Below the pieces are notes generated by a model. That model was not told the DNA's origin and made no database searches. It worked only from the letters and a program-made list of their open reading frames with translations. A DNA stretch of 64,000 bases from Oikopleura dioica (Eukaryota > Chordata > Appendicularia > Copelata > Oikopleuridae). The position numbers were made by a program, and so were the translations under genes. The stretch's first letter is position 1, and each line of letters starts with the position of its first letter. Positions 22,205 through 34,062 of this stretch are shown here, piece by piece. Location: assembly GCA_907165135.1 (NCBI GenBank), contig OU015567.1, positions 5,957,001 through 6,021,000 on the forward strand, written 5' to 3'.

Positions 22205-25200
22205 ATGACAGTAATCGAATCGGAGGCTCATCAAAGACGGAGGGAAATTGCCGCTTCTTTAGCAAAAGTAAATAACAGTTACAGTTACAGTAAGCCCTTC
22301 CTGAATCGAGCTCGTAGATCTTTTCTAGAGGAGATTTTTCTTTCAGATTCTGAATTCAGAAGCTGGAGTTTTTCCTCGCTGCGAAAGTGCATTTGCCCTC
22401 GATTTTCCGCTAATTTTGGCGACCAGCTAATTTCAGTTGTCAAGTTTAATTCTTTCGCAAAGAGCCAATTTTTGTAACTTTCGCGCATTCTAGCGTCGGA
22501 TAAGATGCCATAAGCTTCGTTGATTTTTCTCATCTGATCCATTCGATTTCGGTTCTCCTCGTTGTCTCCATCATTTTTATCAGGGTGATGGATTCGGGCG
22601 AGGCGGCGGTATTCGGCTTGAATTTGCTCTTTGCTCGCGACTGGGCTCGGAAACCTGTATTAAAACCTGAGTCAGGGTCGCGGCTTTTCAAAACAGCTGT
22701 TTTCAGTACCCTGACTCAGGTTTCCACACAGGGTTTCCGAGCCCAAGCTGGCGGATTTCGGGCAATTTAATATTTCAAAATAATCAAGTTGTTCTGAATC
22801 TGATTTCTCCATTTTCAATTTGACGGTCGTAATTTTTAATTTATTGCTTCAGGAAGAAGCGACCCTCAAGGCGATCGAAGAGTCATTGGTCGCAGCTGAT
22901 GAGATGACAAAATCGATGGAGAGCATTCTTTCCAACTTTGGCAGCCGACTTGGCAAGCTTGAAAACGCCGTTGTTCCAATTCACCGACAGACGAAAGATC
23001 TCCAACGACTGCAAGACAACACGGAAAACGTCCTTGCCGCGATTGACAAAGTAGTGGGCTACCATCACGTGGCAAAGCGACAACGCGACGTCGTCGGCAA
23101 AGGCGTCCAGGAAAGCCTGACGAAGTATTTGGAATCGTTGGCGGATGTGCAAATGGCAGTCGATTTCTTCGCCAAAAACAACCCAGATTCGCCGGAGCTC
23201 AATCACGTGCGCGCCTTGTTCGACAAAGGAAAAGACAAAATCGACGAGTTTTTCCAGCAGCAAGTCAGGCAATCCTCAAAAGTGCCTTCGCCCGAAACAA
23301 TCTTTGAATTCCTTGGAACTCAGAGCGAAGGTCCCCTTGGCCCTAGAATCGCTTCGTCAGAAGGGCCGAAGCCAGTGCCAATTGCGGAGTTTGAACCTTC
23401 TGTTACGGCGGATTTGGTCAAGGCGGCAAATTGGATGGTCAACGAGGCGAAGTACGAAACATTCGTCCTTCATTTCGGCCAAATCAGAGGCAATATCCTC
23501 CATCAAGCGCTTTCGCAGTACAAAGAGTTCATCCGGGTCAATGGCTCGGGCTCCATCAATTCGAAAGGACGAACGCTTACTGGAAGAAAGTCTCTGACCA
23601 GAAAGCAAAGGTAATGGTTGCATACAAAGATTAATTGTATGCTTTTTGATTGTTATTTTTACCCATAAAAATGAATGTATAAGTTCCATTCTGATTCGAA
23701 ATCAACAAGCTTCGAAAAGGTAAAAACGGAGCTCGCTACAAGCACTACAGTAGGTGAAGTAGTACAGTATTTTGGTGCAAAATTTGGAAGCTGGTGGAGG
23801 AACTATGTGGTGTTCATCTATTAAATTTCCTTTTCAAACTTGATTCTGAATCAACCCTAATTTAATATTTTATTACAGGCGCGACCGTGGAGGAGGTAAA
23901 TATTTTAACCCACTTCTGGTGAATTGTCATCACAACTTGTTTAATCAAAACAATCGCATATAAATGTATTCAAATCATATAAAAATTAACCCTGAATACT
24001 CAACTTGACCATCTGATTGTTTTCTTTTAACGCTCTGTAGCTCATAATCTGTATATAAAGATCTATATATCGATCAGAAATGTAGTAGTATCACCTTGTA
24101 TAGAAGTAGATTGAGCTTTGTAAATATTCATTTTGAATATGATATTCAGCTCGAGGCGACGACGACTCAATCGATAGTGAAATCGAACCCTTTGCTCAAA
24201 CCATTTTTGCTTTTACCCGCCTTGCCGAAAAAGAGGTCACATTGCTGAAGACGATTCTACCAGAGCATTCCTACAAGAAAGTTTTCGATTTGATAGGTAA
24301 GTTGGTGCAAAAAATTTTTTTCAAAACTCCTTTTGAAAATGAAGTTCTGTTCGAATTAACTCTCAAAACTAGTGAACGTTCCTTTGGACAGCATTGGGCA
24401 GGACTCGAAACGCTTCGTGCAGCACGTCAAAGAATGTCAAGTGAAGAAAGACTATCCGGGAATTTTGGCCGTGTTCCCAACCGTCCAAATGCTCAAAAAA
24501 GAACAGCCGGAGATCCACAAGAAAGCGTTGAAATACTGCAACGACGAGAATCGCCACATGTTCGGAAAGCTGATTCGCGACATTGAAATGGCAGGCGCAA
24601 ATGCACTTGACGCGTTTGTCGATGGGATCAAGTCGGATTCCAAGAAGACGGACGAGAACTTGCCGAGAGATGGCACTGTTCACCAAATGACTTCAGACGC
24701 GCTTTTGTTCATCGAACAATTGCAGAGCTTCCCAGAAGTGGCAGGTGGAATGATTGCCACTAAGAAAAGCGATGGAAGTGCCTCCGCTGCTCAAGGTAAG
24801 ATTTTTTATGAAAAACTCTGGATTTTTTCTACGAATCTTCTATGTCTTCATTTTTGTTTTCAGCAAAACGCGCCTTTGGCGAGTACATTTCAAAATGCTG
24901 TTCTGCCATCGTCGCGTCTCTAGAACTAAGAGCGCGAAATTACGAAGATCCAGCTCTGAAAGGCCTCTTTTTGATGAACAACTTCAACTTTTTGATCAAC
25001 CGACTGAGGAAGACAGAAGTTTACGGCATTGTCGAGCAGTTCGATAAAAGCATCATTTCTGGCTTCCAAAGCTCGATTGTTGACCACAAAAGTGCGTATG
25101 TAAATGGCTGGAGCAGAGTTGTCCAGCACTGTTCCATCGACGGCGTGGATTTATCCGACCATAAGGTACGGAAAAAAAAGTTGGGAAAATTCGTAAATAT

Positions 25201-25633
25201 GTTTTTGAAGCTCCGAGAGAGGGAGAAAAGCATCGTCAAGGATCGATTCAAAGGATTTAATGCAGAAATCGAAGACATTGTCACCAAGCATCAAAGGTAT
25301 AGATTCCACTGTTATCGATTAGTAGTAGCGTCTTCACGGGGGCGATTCTTCTTTTTTTTTGCATCTTGCGTCCATTGGTCAGTCGATTCATCCTCACAGA
25401 ATAACAAAAAGAGGAGCAGTTTCTTACATCGCTTATTAAGATGGTCCGTGCCCGACGATCGTCTTCGCGACCAGCTGAGAAACGAAGTCATCGAATACGT
25501 CCAGCCGCACTTCTCCGTCTTCCTCAAAACCTTCAAGTACAAGGAATTCACGACGAAAGTGAACAAATACATCAAATACACCGAGCAAACGCTGGAAGAC
25601 GAAATTCGCAAAATCTTCGACCGCGAAGCATGA
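22205..25633 (+). CDS. EXOC7: Exocyst complex component 7 (Exo70)
   Basis: Membrane-binding exocyst subunit for vesicle tethering. Exon 1 (22205-22267) encodes MTVIESEAHQRRREIAASLA; exon 2 starts at 22853 with EEATLKAIEESL and continues MESILSNFGSRLGKLENAVV, as in Exo70. A 17-bp microexon (23879-23895) keeps frame. Later exons give FAFTRLAEKEVTLLKTILPE, VKKDYPGILAVFPTVQML, DENLPRDGTVHQMTSDALLF, YEDPALKGLFLMNNFNFLI, VKDRFKGFNAEIEDI and the C-terminal KFTTKVNKYIKY-like segment with a stop at 25633. The first intron (22268-22852) contains a whole gene on the other strand. Confidence 0.92.
22285..22812 (-). CDS. DNAJC12: DNAJC12-like J-domain protein nested in the EXOC7 intron
   Basis: ATG at 22812 gives MEKSDSEQLDYFEILNCPKS; after an inserted PalA element the J-domain continues IQAEYRRLARIHHPDKNDGD with the HPD motif, then MRKINEAYGILSDARMRESY. 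The C-terminal part has an ISWSPKL region and ends DLRARFRKGLL at 22285, like the short C-terminal block of DNAJC12 (LRFRW...LLRKFR). DNAJC12 is a co-chaperone of aromatic amino-acid hydroxylases. The gene lies wholly inside the first EXOC7 intron, antisense. The PalA insertion at 22641-22747 falls between helices I and II and must be spliced for function. Confidence 0.75.
22641..22747. mobile_element. PalA element inside the J-domain coding sequence
   Basis: On the minus strand it runs from CTTGGGCTCGGAAACC to CCGAGCCCAG, with CCTGAGTCAGG and its complement and a short AAAGCCGCG core. Removing 107 bp rejoins KSAS to REQIQAEY exactly. Removing 104 bp with GG-AG ends adds one residue. There is no 8-bp duplication, only a repeated AG. 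Confidence 0.75.
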
Positions 25634-25787
25634 AAAACCCAAACAAAACCTATTTTCTGTCAGCAATTTTTACCCAAAGTTACCGAAAACCATTCTATCC
25701 GTACTTCTTCTATCATTTCATTGTGCAATGAAAATTTCAATACGACATCATTCTACATTCTCCAATTCGATTTTTGTTCTTTCCTCC

Positions 25788-25797
25788 ATGTTTTCAG
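25788..25797 (+). promoter_or_regulatory. Candidate trans-splice acceptor before GIGYF
   Basis: ATGTTTTCAG ends 16 bases before the GIGYF ATG at 25814, in the 180-bp gap after the EXOC7 stop. Position suggests a spliced-leader acceptor. Confidence 0.35.
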
Positions 25798-25813
25798 TTT
25801 GGAATCAAGCAAA

Positions 25814-28800
25814 ATGGCAAGCTCTATTGGATCAAGCGTAAATAGCGACAACCAAGCACGAACCTCTGTCTCTGGCCTCAAATTCGGGCCAGATTGGATG
25901 CGCAACCCGCCGCAGCAACAAGAGTCGATTCCCCAGCGTCAATTTGCTTTAGCTCGGAATCGGTATGGGAGAGAAGAAATGCTCCAGGTCAATTTTTACT
26001 AGAACTCGGACAAGTTTTGTAAAACAAAATCATTCTAGATTTTTGATCAAATCAATACAAATAAATCTGAAATTGCTGCACCAGACGAATTGAGCCAGGT
26101 AAAAACGAGAATTGAACCCTGATCCCAGCTGTTATTTGAAGATGCCTGCGGACTTTCCAGAAATGGTTGAAAACTTTCAGCAACCAGTGGCGTATACTTC
26201 GCCAGCAAACGAGCGCCGTGTAGAGATGCCTCGTGACAACGCACAAGCGAACGCGATTGGAATCGGCAATGGGCCACGACAACAAGGAGGAGGCGCTGGT
26301 AGAGGAGTGCGCCAGTTCCCAAGCTCGAACAGGACTGGCACCGACTGGGGCCAGCCACGATCGCGCATTGGATCCAGCCGATCGGACTTGTCCGACAATT
26401 GGCGGGGCGACCGTGATCCAAAGGTAATTCTCTTCTATCCTCCTCTCCTAATCTTCCGTCAAGCCCGAGCCCAACGACAACGACGGGTGGAGCAAAGCGG
26501 GCCAACCTCGCTCCCAAGAGCCAAGCAAGGCTGTTTGGAAACGAAAAGGCGCGCAGCAGCAACAGCAGCAGCAAGCCTCGCGCGCTCCTGAATGGATGTT
26601 TGACTCGAATGACGGGGCGGGCGGCTTCGATGGATCGGGCAACTTCACCGAGGGCGACCTTCCTTCGTCCGGACATCCTGATGGCCAGCCCGACGCGCTC
26701 TCTGATGCGGCTTCTCGGCAATCCGCTGAAGAGCGAGGAGGAGGAGCTGGCCGTGCGGACTCTTTTGATCAGCCCGGAGCGGTAAAAAGAACTAGAAAAA
26801 AATTCAATTCTGATTCTTCTTTTAGAACAAGAAGAGCCCCTCACCTCCTGAGCCCGAGCCCTCTCGAATCGACGACAAGGCTCCTATTCTCCGAGCTCAA
26901 GAGTCTTACCAAGCGGCTCAAGCTTCTGAAGCTGCTGCTGATCCTCGCCGATCTGGTCCTCCTGGAATCACTCCGGCTGGCGAGGAGGCTTGGATCCAAG
27001 TTCCGACTATGCAATGGTTCTACAAGGATCCAAATGGCACTGTTCAAGGCCCCTTCCCGGCGGATGACATGTTCGAGTGGAATTCCATGGGTTACTTCAA
27101 GGATGACCTGCTCGTTCGGCGATCGATTGACCGGGAGTTTTCGACTTTGGGGAAGACGCTCGCTCGTTACGGAACCGATCCGTTCAAGGCAACGAAGCAT
27201 CCGCCAACACTGAAGCCTAAGGAGGTCCCTGTTTCTGCTCCTACCCCTCCTCAACAGCAAGCACCAGCAGCGGCAGCAGTTCCTCCTGCTTCGCAACAAC
27301 CGGTGGCTGCTCCCCTGCTGCTGCAGCGCCAATGGCCCAAGCCGGGCTGCAATCGATCGCTCCTGCTCCGCAACAGGATCCGATCCATCAAGTTATTTTC
27401 CTGATTAGAAGTCAGCCTCAGTATGCGGACATGTATCGCCAGTTTATGATACAGATTCAAAGTCTCGATCAATATAAGGTAACTTGTTATATGTGGCCTG
27501 GTCTTTGAACGGCTTTAATCCATTTTTCTAGCATTTACTCCAACCGCAACTGGAGCAGCTGGTCCTCCAGCACATGGCGGCCATGTTAAGACCGACCTTA
27601 GGAGCAATGGCTCCTCAACAAGTTCCGGCTCAACCGGCCTATGTTGACCCTGAAGCGGAAAGACGGCGCCTGCTGGAAGAAGAACAAGCGCGTAAAATCG
27701 AAGAGGAAAGGCTTCGCATTGAAAATGAAAAACGCGAGGCTCTTGAATTCGAGAACATGCTCAAGGCGCAGGAGGAAAAACTACGCGAAAGAGAGGGTAT
27801 GCTCACTTTTTCGAACTTTATCTTACTTCTTTTCAGAACAACTGAGGCAAAAAGAAATGTCATTCTTACAGCAGCAGGACTTCCTCAGGCGCCAGGAAGA
27901 GGAGCGATTGAAAGAAGAAGAGGCCCAACGAGCGGAGGAAGAAGCGAAAAGAAAAGCTCAAGAGGAAGAGGAGCGAAGGCAGCTCGAACTTCAGCGCCAG
28001 CAGGTACTCTCTGTGGTAGAGGATTTGAGTAATGATTTTTTAAGGAAGCAGAGGCTCAGCGCCAGAGGGAACTTGAGGAGCAAAGGAGATTGGAAGAAGA
28101 GCGTATTTTGGAGGTAAAATTTTCAACTAAAAGAAGCGACTTACAATCTCTTGTCTTTAGGAAAAGCGAGCCGCAGAGCAACGACTTCTTTTCGAGCAAC
28201 AAAAAGCTCAAGAACAAGCCAAAATTCTCCTCGACCGACAAAACGCTGAAAAAGCCCGAAAAGAAGAGGCAGAGAAGCGAAGAAAGAAGGAAGAGGAGAA
28301 GCGTCAGCAAGAAGCAAAGAAAGCTGCCGCTGAACGAAAGAAACTCGAGGCTGAGCAGCTCGCCAAGCGACAGGAGCAGATTCGAAAGGAGCAGGAACGC
28401 GCTGCTGAAAAGGCGGCGAAGAAAGAGGCGGAGAAGAAGGAGCGGGAGCGAAAAGCGGCCGAGGAAAAGGCCAGAAAAGCTCGAGAAGACGCCAAAAAGG
28501 TAGAGTCCTCTATTTCTTCAATTGACTCACTTTTTCTAGTGGAATGCTCCCGTTACCCCCGTCACTTCCGTCCCCAGCTTCAAGGATCTCCAAGCCAAGG
28601 ACGAGGAGGAACAAAAAATCGAAAAGAAGGCAAAGGAAATCGAAACCGCTCAGAAACGCGCTGCCGAGAAAGTCGTCGTTCAGAGCAAGGGACAGGTACA
28701 GTTTCCTTCCCATTTCTTTCTACTTTCTAATTCTAGAGCGGCTGGGCTGGCCTTGTCCGTGGCGGTACAAAAACCGCCCCTGTTCCCGTTTCACCCGTCG

Positions 28801-29559
28801 TCGCCCAAAAAATTACCTCAAAAGCTGGTCAACAGTCAGCCAAGAAGTCCGCAAGCAAGAACGGAACCAAAACGCCCAAGGTAAACATTCATTTCCTGGA
28901 TTTTTCTTTACTGATTGTTTTAGGCCAAGAATGATGATTTGGGATTCTGGGACACCGCAGTCACTGCCGTCTTGACTGAACCAACTGCCGTCAATAAGGT
29001 TATGTCAACCCCAAATAAGAAATCCGCGCAACAGAACGCTGACGAGGTAAGGACGGTTTGTTTGATGTTTATGAATCCTTATTTCTTTGAAGGCTAATGC
29101 TCGCAGCCAGTTTGAAAAGCTCACCCTCGTCGAAGATCCACTTTTGTCTTGGGCTCGAATTGAACTCGAAATTATCCCCAATTCAAATCAGGTAAAGCCC
29201 TAAACAAGTAAATGAATAAATCCTAATTTTTTCTTGAAGATCGACATCCCGACATTTGTCTCCTTCCTCCGTGAAGTCGAACACGACTACGAGGTAGAAG
29301 ACTACTCCCGACAATACTTTGGAAATGGCAAAGAAGTTCTTAACTTTGCCCACAAATTTATGGAGAAGCGCAAGCAGATCCGCAACGAAGGAACAGCGAG
29401 CAAAAAGAGCAATCGAAAGAAAAAGAATAAAAACAAAGCCACTGCCGATCTTCTAGGTACCCAACTGCAATCAAATCGACGGTAACGAGTAATTTAGGCT
29501 TCACACCCGCTGCCGGAGACCAACGAAACCGAGAAGGACAACTCGAAGGTCGCTTTTAA
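25814..29559 (+). CDS. GIGYF2: GRB10-interacting GYF protein (GIGYF)
   Basis: Translation-repression adaptor that binds 4EHP and proline-rich partners. The N-terminal region has LKFGPDWMRNPP and RNRYGREEML, matching vertebrate FGPEWLR and YRYGREEML. A 4EHP-type disordered region rich in Arg/Gly/Gln follows. The GYF domain is at about 27009-27200: MQWFYKDPNGTVQGPF, with WNSMGYFKDDLLVRR. A long Glu/Lys/Arg/Gln coiled-coil region (27640-28500) follows. The C-terminus (29230-29480) has FVSFLREVEHDYEVEDYSRQ and KEVLNFAHKFMEKRKQ, as in GIGYF1/2. Last exon starts at 29499; stop at 29557-29559. Many small exons; the 26100-27000 frame assignments are only partly resolved. Single larvacean gene, so 1 versus 2 is not distinguished. 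Confidence 0.88.
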
Positions 29560-30103
29560 AAGTTTGAAAAACAGAAAAAATGGTGTGAAGCTACTTATTT
29601 ATGAAACTTCTTCAGAACTGTATGAAACATACAAAAAATCTCAAAATATCGACTACTCTTATGAAATAGTGATATTATCAACTTCTACCCAGTATTCTCG
29701 CCCCAGTATTCATAACCTGCGCAGTCATTTTATCAATTTACCACTCCGTTATCCCTTCTTTTTTTCGTAGGAAAATTCTAGAGGAGCATTTTATATGCCT
29801 AAACATGTATTTGCCGTTTTATAAAATCTCCTCTGAAAAACAGAATCTCCCATTTTTTTCATTTATGCTACATTTACTTTAATTTGGAAAAGTTTTCAAT
29901 ATTCAAGTTTTGAAGATTCAAAAAGTTTCATCGAAAATATCAAAGTTATTATTTGTTATTCCATATTTTGGCAACGCGAAACTCATTTTATTCCTTTTTC
30001 TTGCGAATAATTCTGTTTGTTTCGATTTCTAAAAATATATATTTGAGTTAAAATTAATCAGAAAAAAAGAAGAAACTGTTGTTTTCAGTCTGTTACTTAT
30101 GTT
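29560..30103. other. Intergenic, no gene seen
   Basis: AT-rich 544-bp stretch including the GIGYF 3' region. It ends with a GTTTTCAG acceptor at 30081-30088, 15 bases before the next ATG. Confidence 0.5.
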
Positions 30104-30890
30104 ATGACAGGTCATATCATTGAATTTACTGCATCGCATATGACAGCATTTCGAAGGGCTTTCTTGCAGGAAGTTGTTGATTATTTCGGACAGAATGGAG
30201 AGAATCTATTCTGGATTGACGCATCTGCGGAATTAGGTCGGGGTCGCCGTTTTTTGCCTGTTCTCTTCCTTGATTTCAACGAAAAATCCCTTCCCAAAGA
30301 CATGGAAAAAGCAGGCTCTGTGCGGGAAAGATTCCAATACAAGATACCAGAGGACTTTTATGAACTCGACCTAGCGCTGCAGGTTCTCATTCACAAGCTA
30401 GAAAAAGCATCAAAATTGAAAACTCCGAAAAAAGAGGGAAATTTCCCTCTGGTTCCGAAAAAATCGATCTTGATTGTTGACGGATTGAGCGAGCTTTACG
30501 CTACGTTTGAGTTGGAAGATGATCTCAAGGAGAAGATTTCAGGAGGGATTGTTAAATTGAGGTCAGTAGATTTGTGAAGAGAAAAAATGAATGTGCTTAT
30601 AGCAAAATGGGCGTGACAATTCTAGTCACAAGAGCGATCAATTTGGAGGGAAGGCATGATCATAAAATACCCTGCAAAGCAGGCTCAGTTATTCCTTTCG
30701 TAACTACAGTCATGGATTTATGATCATTTATCAATCAGAAATTAGCAAAAATTAGCATGAGGAAGGAAAATTCAAATCCTTGAAAGCAAGTTTTCACGAA
30801 TCATTCCCAGAAGAGATGAAAAAAGCATTTAGCAAGAAAGTCGAGAAAAGAGTTTCCTTTGGCGGAACTGAAAACAAGACAATACAATAA
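30104..30890 (+). CDS. Putative RecA-fold / SWSAP1-like protein
   Basis: Three exons: 30104-30561, 30603-30701 and about 30754-30890, with GT-AG borders. Key segments: FLPVLFLDFNEKSLPKD, then RERFQYKIPEDFYELDLAL, then a Walker B-like strand SILIVDGLSELYATF, then GVTILVTRAINLEGRHD, and a basic tail. The order (strand, 'RFQY' helix, hhhhDGL, hydrophobic strand with VTR/TQ-like end) resembles RAD51 paralogue partners such as SWSAP1, which acts with SWS1 in homologous recombination. I see no clear Walker A. The call is tentative. It lies 62 bp upstream of VPS72 on the same strand. Confidence 0.45.
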
Positions 30891-30952
30891 AAAAACTGCC
30901 ATGAAGAAATCGCCATTTTGAGCTTATTTACATTCATGCTTTCTTTTCGAGA

Positions 30953-32054
30953 ATGACCGAGGACAAGAAAATCCGTCGCTCAATTCGTTCGACGGCTGGT
31001 AATCGATATCAAGCGTTGCTGAGATCGGAAGAGAAGGATGAATTTTACGAGGGCCATTATGGCGGCTTCACGGAGGAAGAGGATGATAACGACTTCTCTG
31101 GTAAAGAAGAGGATTTGTTTTGAAGATATTCTTACATTTATTTCAAGGATCGAGCAGCTCGGACGAAAGTATCTCTGATTCCAGCTCTGACGACGACGAA
31201 AACGAGTCAGATGGAGAAGGCCAAAACGAGCCAGAAAAAGTAGAGCGCAAGAGAAAGAAAAACGTGTACAAAGACCCGGCGAAATCAACGAGGAAAAAGG
31301 CCGATAACGCGGGTTTCGCAGCGCCCAAGAAGCCAAAACTTTCCCACACGACCAGTGGCGAGCGCAAAAGCTCAAGAAAACACACTACTGAGCAGAGGTA
31401 CCTTTTAATCATAAAAACAACTTCAAACGAGAAAATAAGGCACGAACTGGAGCAAACAATAAAGACGCGAGAACTAGTCGAGAAGAAGAAGAAACCAAAG
31501 AAAGCGGAAACGCATTTGACTCAGGTACTGTGCTTACAGTAATCCACCCCCTAACATTCATCCAAGGAGCAAAAAATGGCCGAAGCGCTGAAAACAGAAG
31601 AGTACAACCTATCCCAACTGCATTTGTACCAAGAAATGGAAGCCTCCCGCAAAAACAAATCCAAAAGAAAGGTTTCTTCTCCAAACCTCTTATCTTCCCC
31701 TAACCCCTTTTTCTCTAGAAAGCGAAGAAGATAGAAGGCCCGAGCATCAAAATCACCTCCAGAACAATCCAAATCGAGAGCTCCAAGGACGATAAAAATG
31801 GCACGAATTCCAAAGAAGCGCACACCTTTGTCGAGTTTTCTGATAGAGCGAGTTTCGAGAAAACTTTCAACTACAAAAAACCTGTTCCAGCAAAAAGGGT
31901 ACGACCAAGTTTTCTCGAAAGAGACTTACAGTCAATTTAGGAGTACTGCGTAATCACGGGAAAGCTAGCTCGATACAGGACACGTGACGGAATTCCTTTC
32001 TTTGATTGCGCGTCGTATAAGCTGATCGAATCGCGGAGAGAAGCAAAAACTTAG
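30953..32054 (+). CDS. VPS72: VPS72 / YL1 chromatin-remodelling subunit
   Basis: H2A.Z chaperone subunit of SRCAP/TIP60 complexes. The N-terminus has RSIRSTAGNRYQALLRSEEK followed by DEFYEGHYGGFTEEEDDND, the YL1 signature. An acidic run (SSSDDDENESDGEG) binds H2A.Z-H2B. A basic middle follows (RKKNVYKDPAKSTRKKAD), then LKTEEYNLSQLHLYQEMEAS, FVEFSDRASFEKTF, and the YL1_C domain EYCVITGKLARYRTRDGIPF with DCASYKLIESRREAK. Exons: 30953-31100, 31148-31397, 31440 onward, the last ending at 32054. Gaps of 62 bp before and 118 bp after suggest an operon with its neighbours. Confidence 0.92.
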
Positions 32055-32306
32055 ATTCAATTTTCTTTCTGTTTACTAATACTATAACTGCCATTTTCTA
32101 AATTTTCAAATTCAAGGATTTCAAATAAATTAGTCAACAGTCCTTTTTTCAGAAACAAATCTTCTCGAAAGAATGTCTTTTGAAGAGATGGGCAAGGCCT
32201 TCGTTGGCTTTTATTATCCGACGTTTGCTTCTGGTAAGATAAAGACAAAGTTCTGTCAAACTTGAATAAATTAGATCGAGCGAAATTGGCGGATATGTAC
32301 ACAGAT

Positions 32307-32561
32307 ATTGGGATCTTAGATTCGTTAGACTCCCTCGTCCCCTAAGGTCACTTGCTTATCTAGATCGAGCTTTGCTCGGTCGCCGCCGTGTATTTCTCTT
32401 CATTCGGTAATTCACGCAGTTCGTGAATTAACCTCTATTTTACTCCAGCTCGAAATACAGACGTCAAAGATACTTTACTCGTTTTCTTCACTCGTCCAGA
32501 TATAGAGAGCAGGCAAACTACGCTAGAAGTGGGAGATTCAGCAGAAGCTAGGATCCCTTCA
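32307..32561 (+). repeat. 5' LTR
   Basis: 255 bp, beginning ATTGGGATCTTAGATTCG and ending GGATCCCTTCA. It carries a short hairpin TTCACGCAGTTCGTGAA. Same length and apparent sequence as the 3' copy. Confidence 0.93.
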
Positions 32562-32562
32562 G

Positions 32563-32573
32563 TGGTATCAGAG
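32563..32573 (+). other. Primer-binding site
   Basis: TGGTATCAGAG, two bases after the LTR; this word is the usual complement of the 3' end of initiator tRNA-Met in LTR elements. Confidence 0.75.
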
Positions 32574-33076
32574 TAGTCCCGTTGGAGAAAAGGTAAATTT
32601 TCCGCCATCGACAACCGAAGTTTCGCAACTTGGACGCTGATTGGCCGTCAGCGGAGTCGAGGGGAACCGAATCACCAACCGCCACCGCGCCGCCGGAGAA
32701 ACTCCACTCAGAGAATTTTCCGCGCCGCACCACACCAACACCACCCCGAGCGAGCGCCACCACACGAGCGCCACCACGACCCACGCGCCGAAAGTCGCGC
32801 CCACGCAACCACGCACGCACGCCGGGGAAAACCTAAAATACTGAGAAAAACATAATTCTTTCGCCACTTTTCACCAAAAATCGAGAGAAGTTTACGAAGA
32901 ATCGACCCTTGGACCAGACCTTGAAATTTCGACAATCGCTGGACAGAGAAATCGTCGGGCGTTTGCGCAAAAGGCACCTCAGCTCATCATATTGCGACTT
33001 TTAGTCGCAGTATTTTCTGAGGGCCTGAAAGGTAATCCAAGGCCCATAAACCCTTACTGCCGATATATTTCGAGCT

Positions 33077-34009
33077 ATGGCGGCGAACAAATCACTGCTA
33101 GAAACCGTCACCGAAATAAGAAGCATAAACGATCGAGTAAACTACCTCGAAGAACAAGTGCGAAATGACGAATCACTAAAGCCAAGCCTAGAGCCCTTGA
33201 TCACAGAAAGCAGAGTAAAATTAGAACAGCTCAGTACAACGCTTCTTACCTGCGAGCTCGATCAAGGAAAAGACTCTACGAATGCGACAATGAGAGAAGA
33301 AGCATGGGTGGCCACTACCTGGTCTCGTCACGTCCAAGACTTGCCGAAGCTGGACGCCGCATGCAACACATCTTTCAACACCTTCTTGGGCAGAGCCGAC
33401 ATTTATCACCGCGCCTACGTCCGCGACAGACCTTCACGTGAACAGCCTTTCATCGCAGCAGTGTACAGCCACTTCGACTTGAACATCGAACGCTCACTTG
33501 GAACCGAATTTCTGAATTGTCAAGACTGGAAATCGGCCAAGGCGCTGCTAGAGAAATCATTCGCCGCGAAGAGTCACTACTTACTGAAGCTAAGCGAAGT
33601 TTTCGACGTCGAATACGACCATTCGAAGCCGTTTGCACACTACACCGCCAACGTCTTGCAAAAGATGAACGAGGCGAAGCAAGCGACTTTGAACTCTTAC
33701 CGACAAGAGAAGTCAGCCGACGCCGGGGTCGATGAAATATTTGACATATTCTCGACGATGATGCTGTACTTGAATCTTAGGAAAGAAGAACCAGACGTTT
33801 TCAACGCAATCCTTCCAAGCCTATCAAAAGTTTACGATATCAACGAACTCTGCCGTCTCGCCCAATCCACAAGACAGAATCGAGTTGACAGCGCGACCGT
33901 CTCCCAGCACTTCAACAGAAATAAGAACAAAAGAAGAAGAATGCTAAGCGCGCCAGCAACGATTCTAAGGATGGGAAAGACGATAAACAACCAGAATCCA
34001 AGAAGATAA
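33077..34009 (+). CDS. gag: Retrotransposon gag
   Basis: 310-residue frame starting MAANKSLLETVTEIRS after a 515-bp leader. The N-terminus is a coiled-coil-like charged region (INDRVNYLEEQVRNDESL); the middle is helical as in capsid proteins; the end is basic (RNKNKRRR). No CCHC zinc knuckle. The following protease frame is in the -1 phase and opens near 33925-33935 in an A/G-rich run, which fits programmed -1 frameshifting, although no perfect slippery heptamer is visible. Confidence 0.8.
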   Translation: MAANKSLLETVTEIRSINDRVNYLEEQVRNDESLKPSLEPLITESRVKLEQLSTTLLTCELDQGKDSTNATMREEAWVATTWSRHVQDLPKLDAACNTSFNTFLGRADIYHRAYVRDRPSREQPFIAAVYSHFDLNIERSLGTEFLNCQDWKSAKALLEKSFAAKSHYLLKLSEVFDVEYDHSKPFAHYTANVLQKMNEAKQATLNSYRQEKSADAGVDEIFDIFSTMMLYLNLRKEEPDVFNAILPSLSKVYDINELCRLAQSTRQNRVDSATVSQHFNRNKNKRRRMLSAPATILRMGKTINNQNPRR

Positions 34010-34062
34010 ATACGACTAAGAACGTTGAAGATTTCCAACCATTCGACGTTCACTTTTACACA

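Noticed and set aside
26047-26844. 265-residue minus-strand frame across GIGYF
   Set aside because: Arg/Ser/Leu-rich antisense of the low-complexity GIGYF region, with no recognisable domain.
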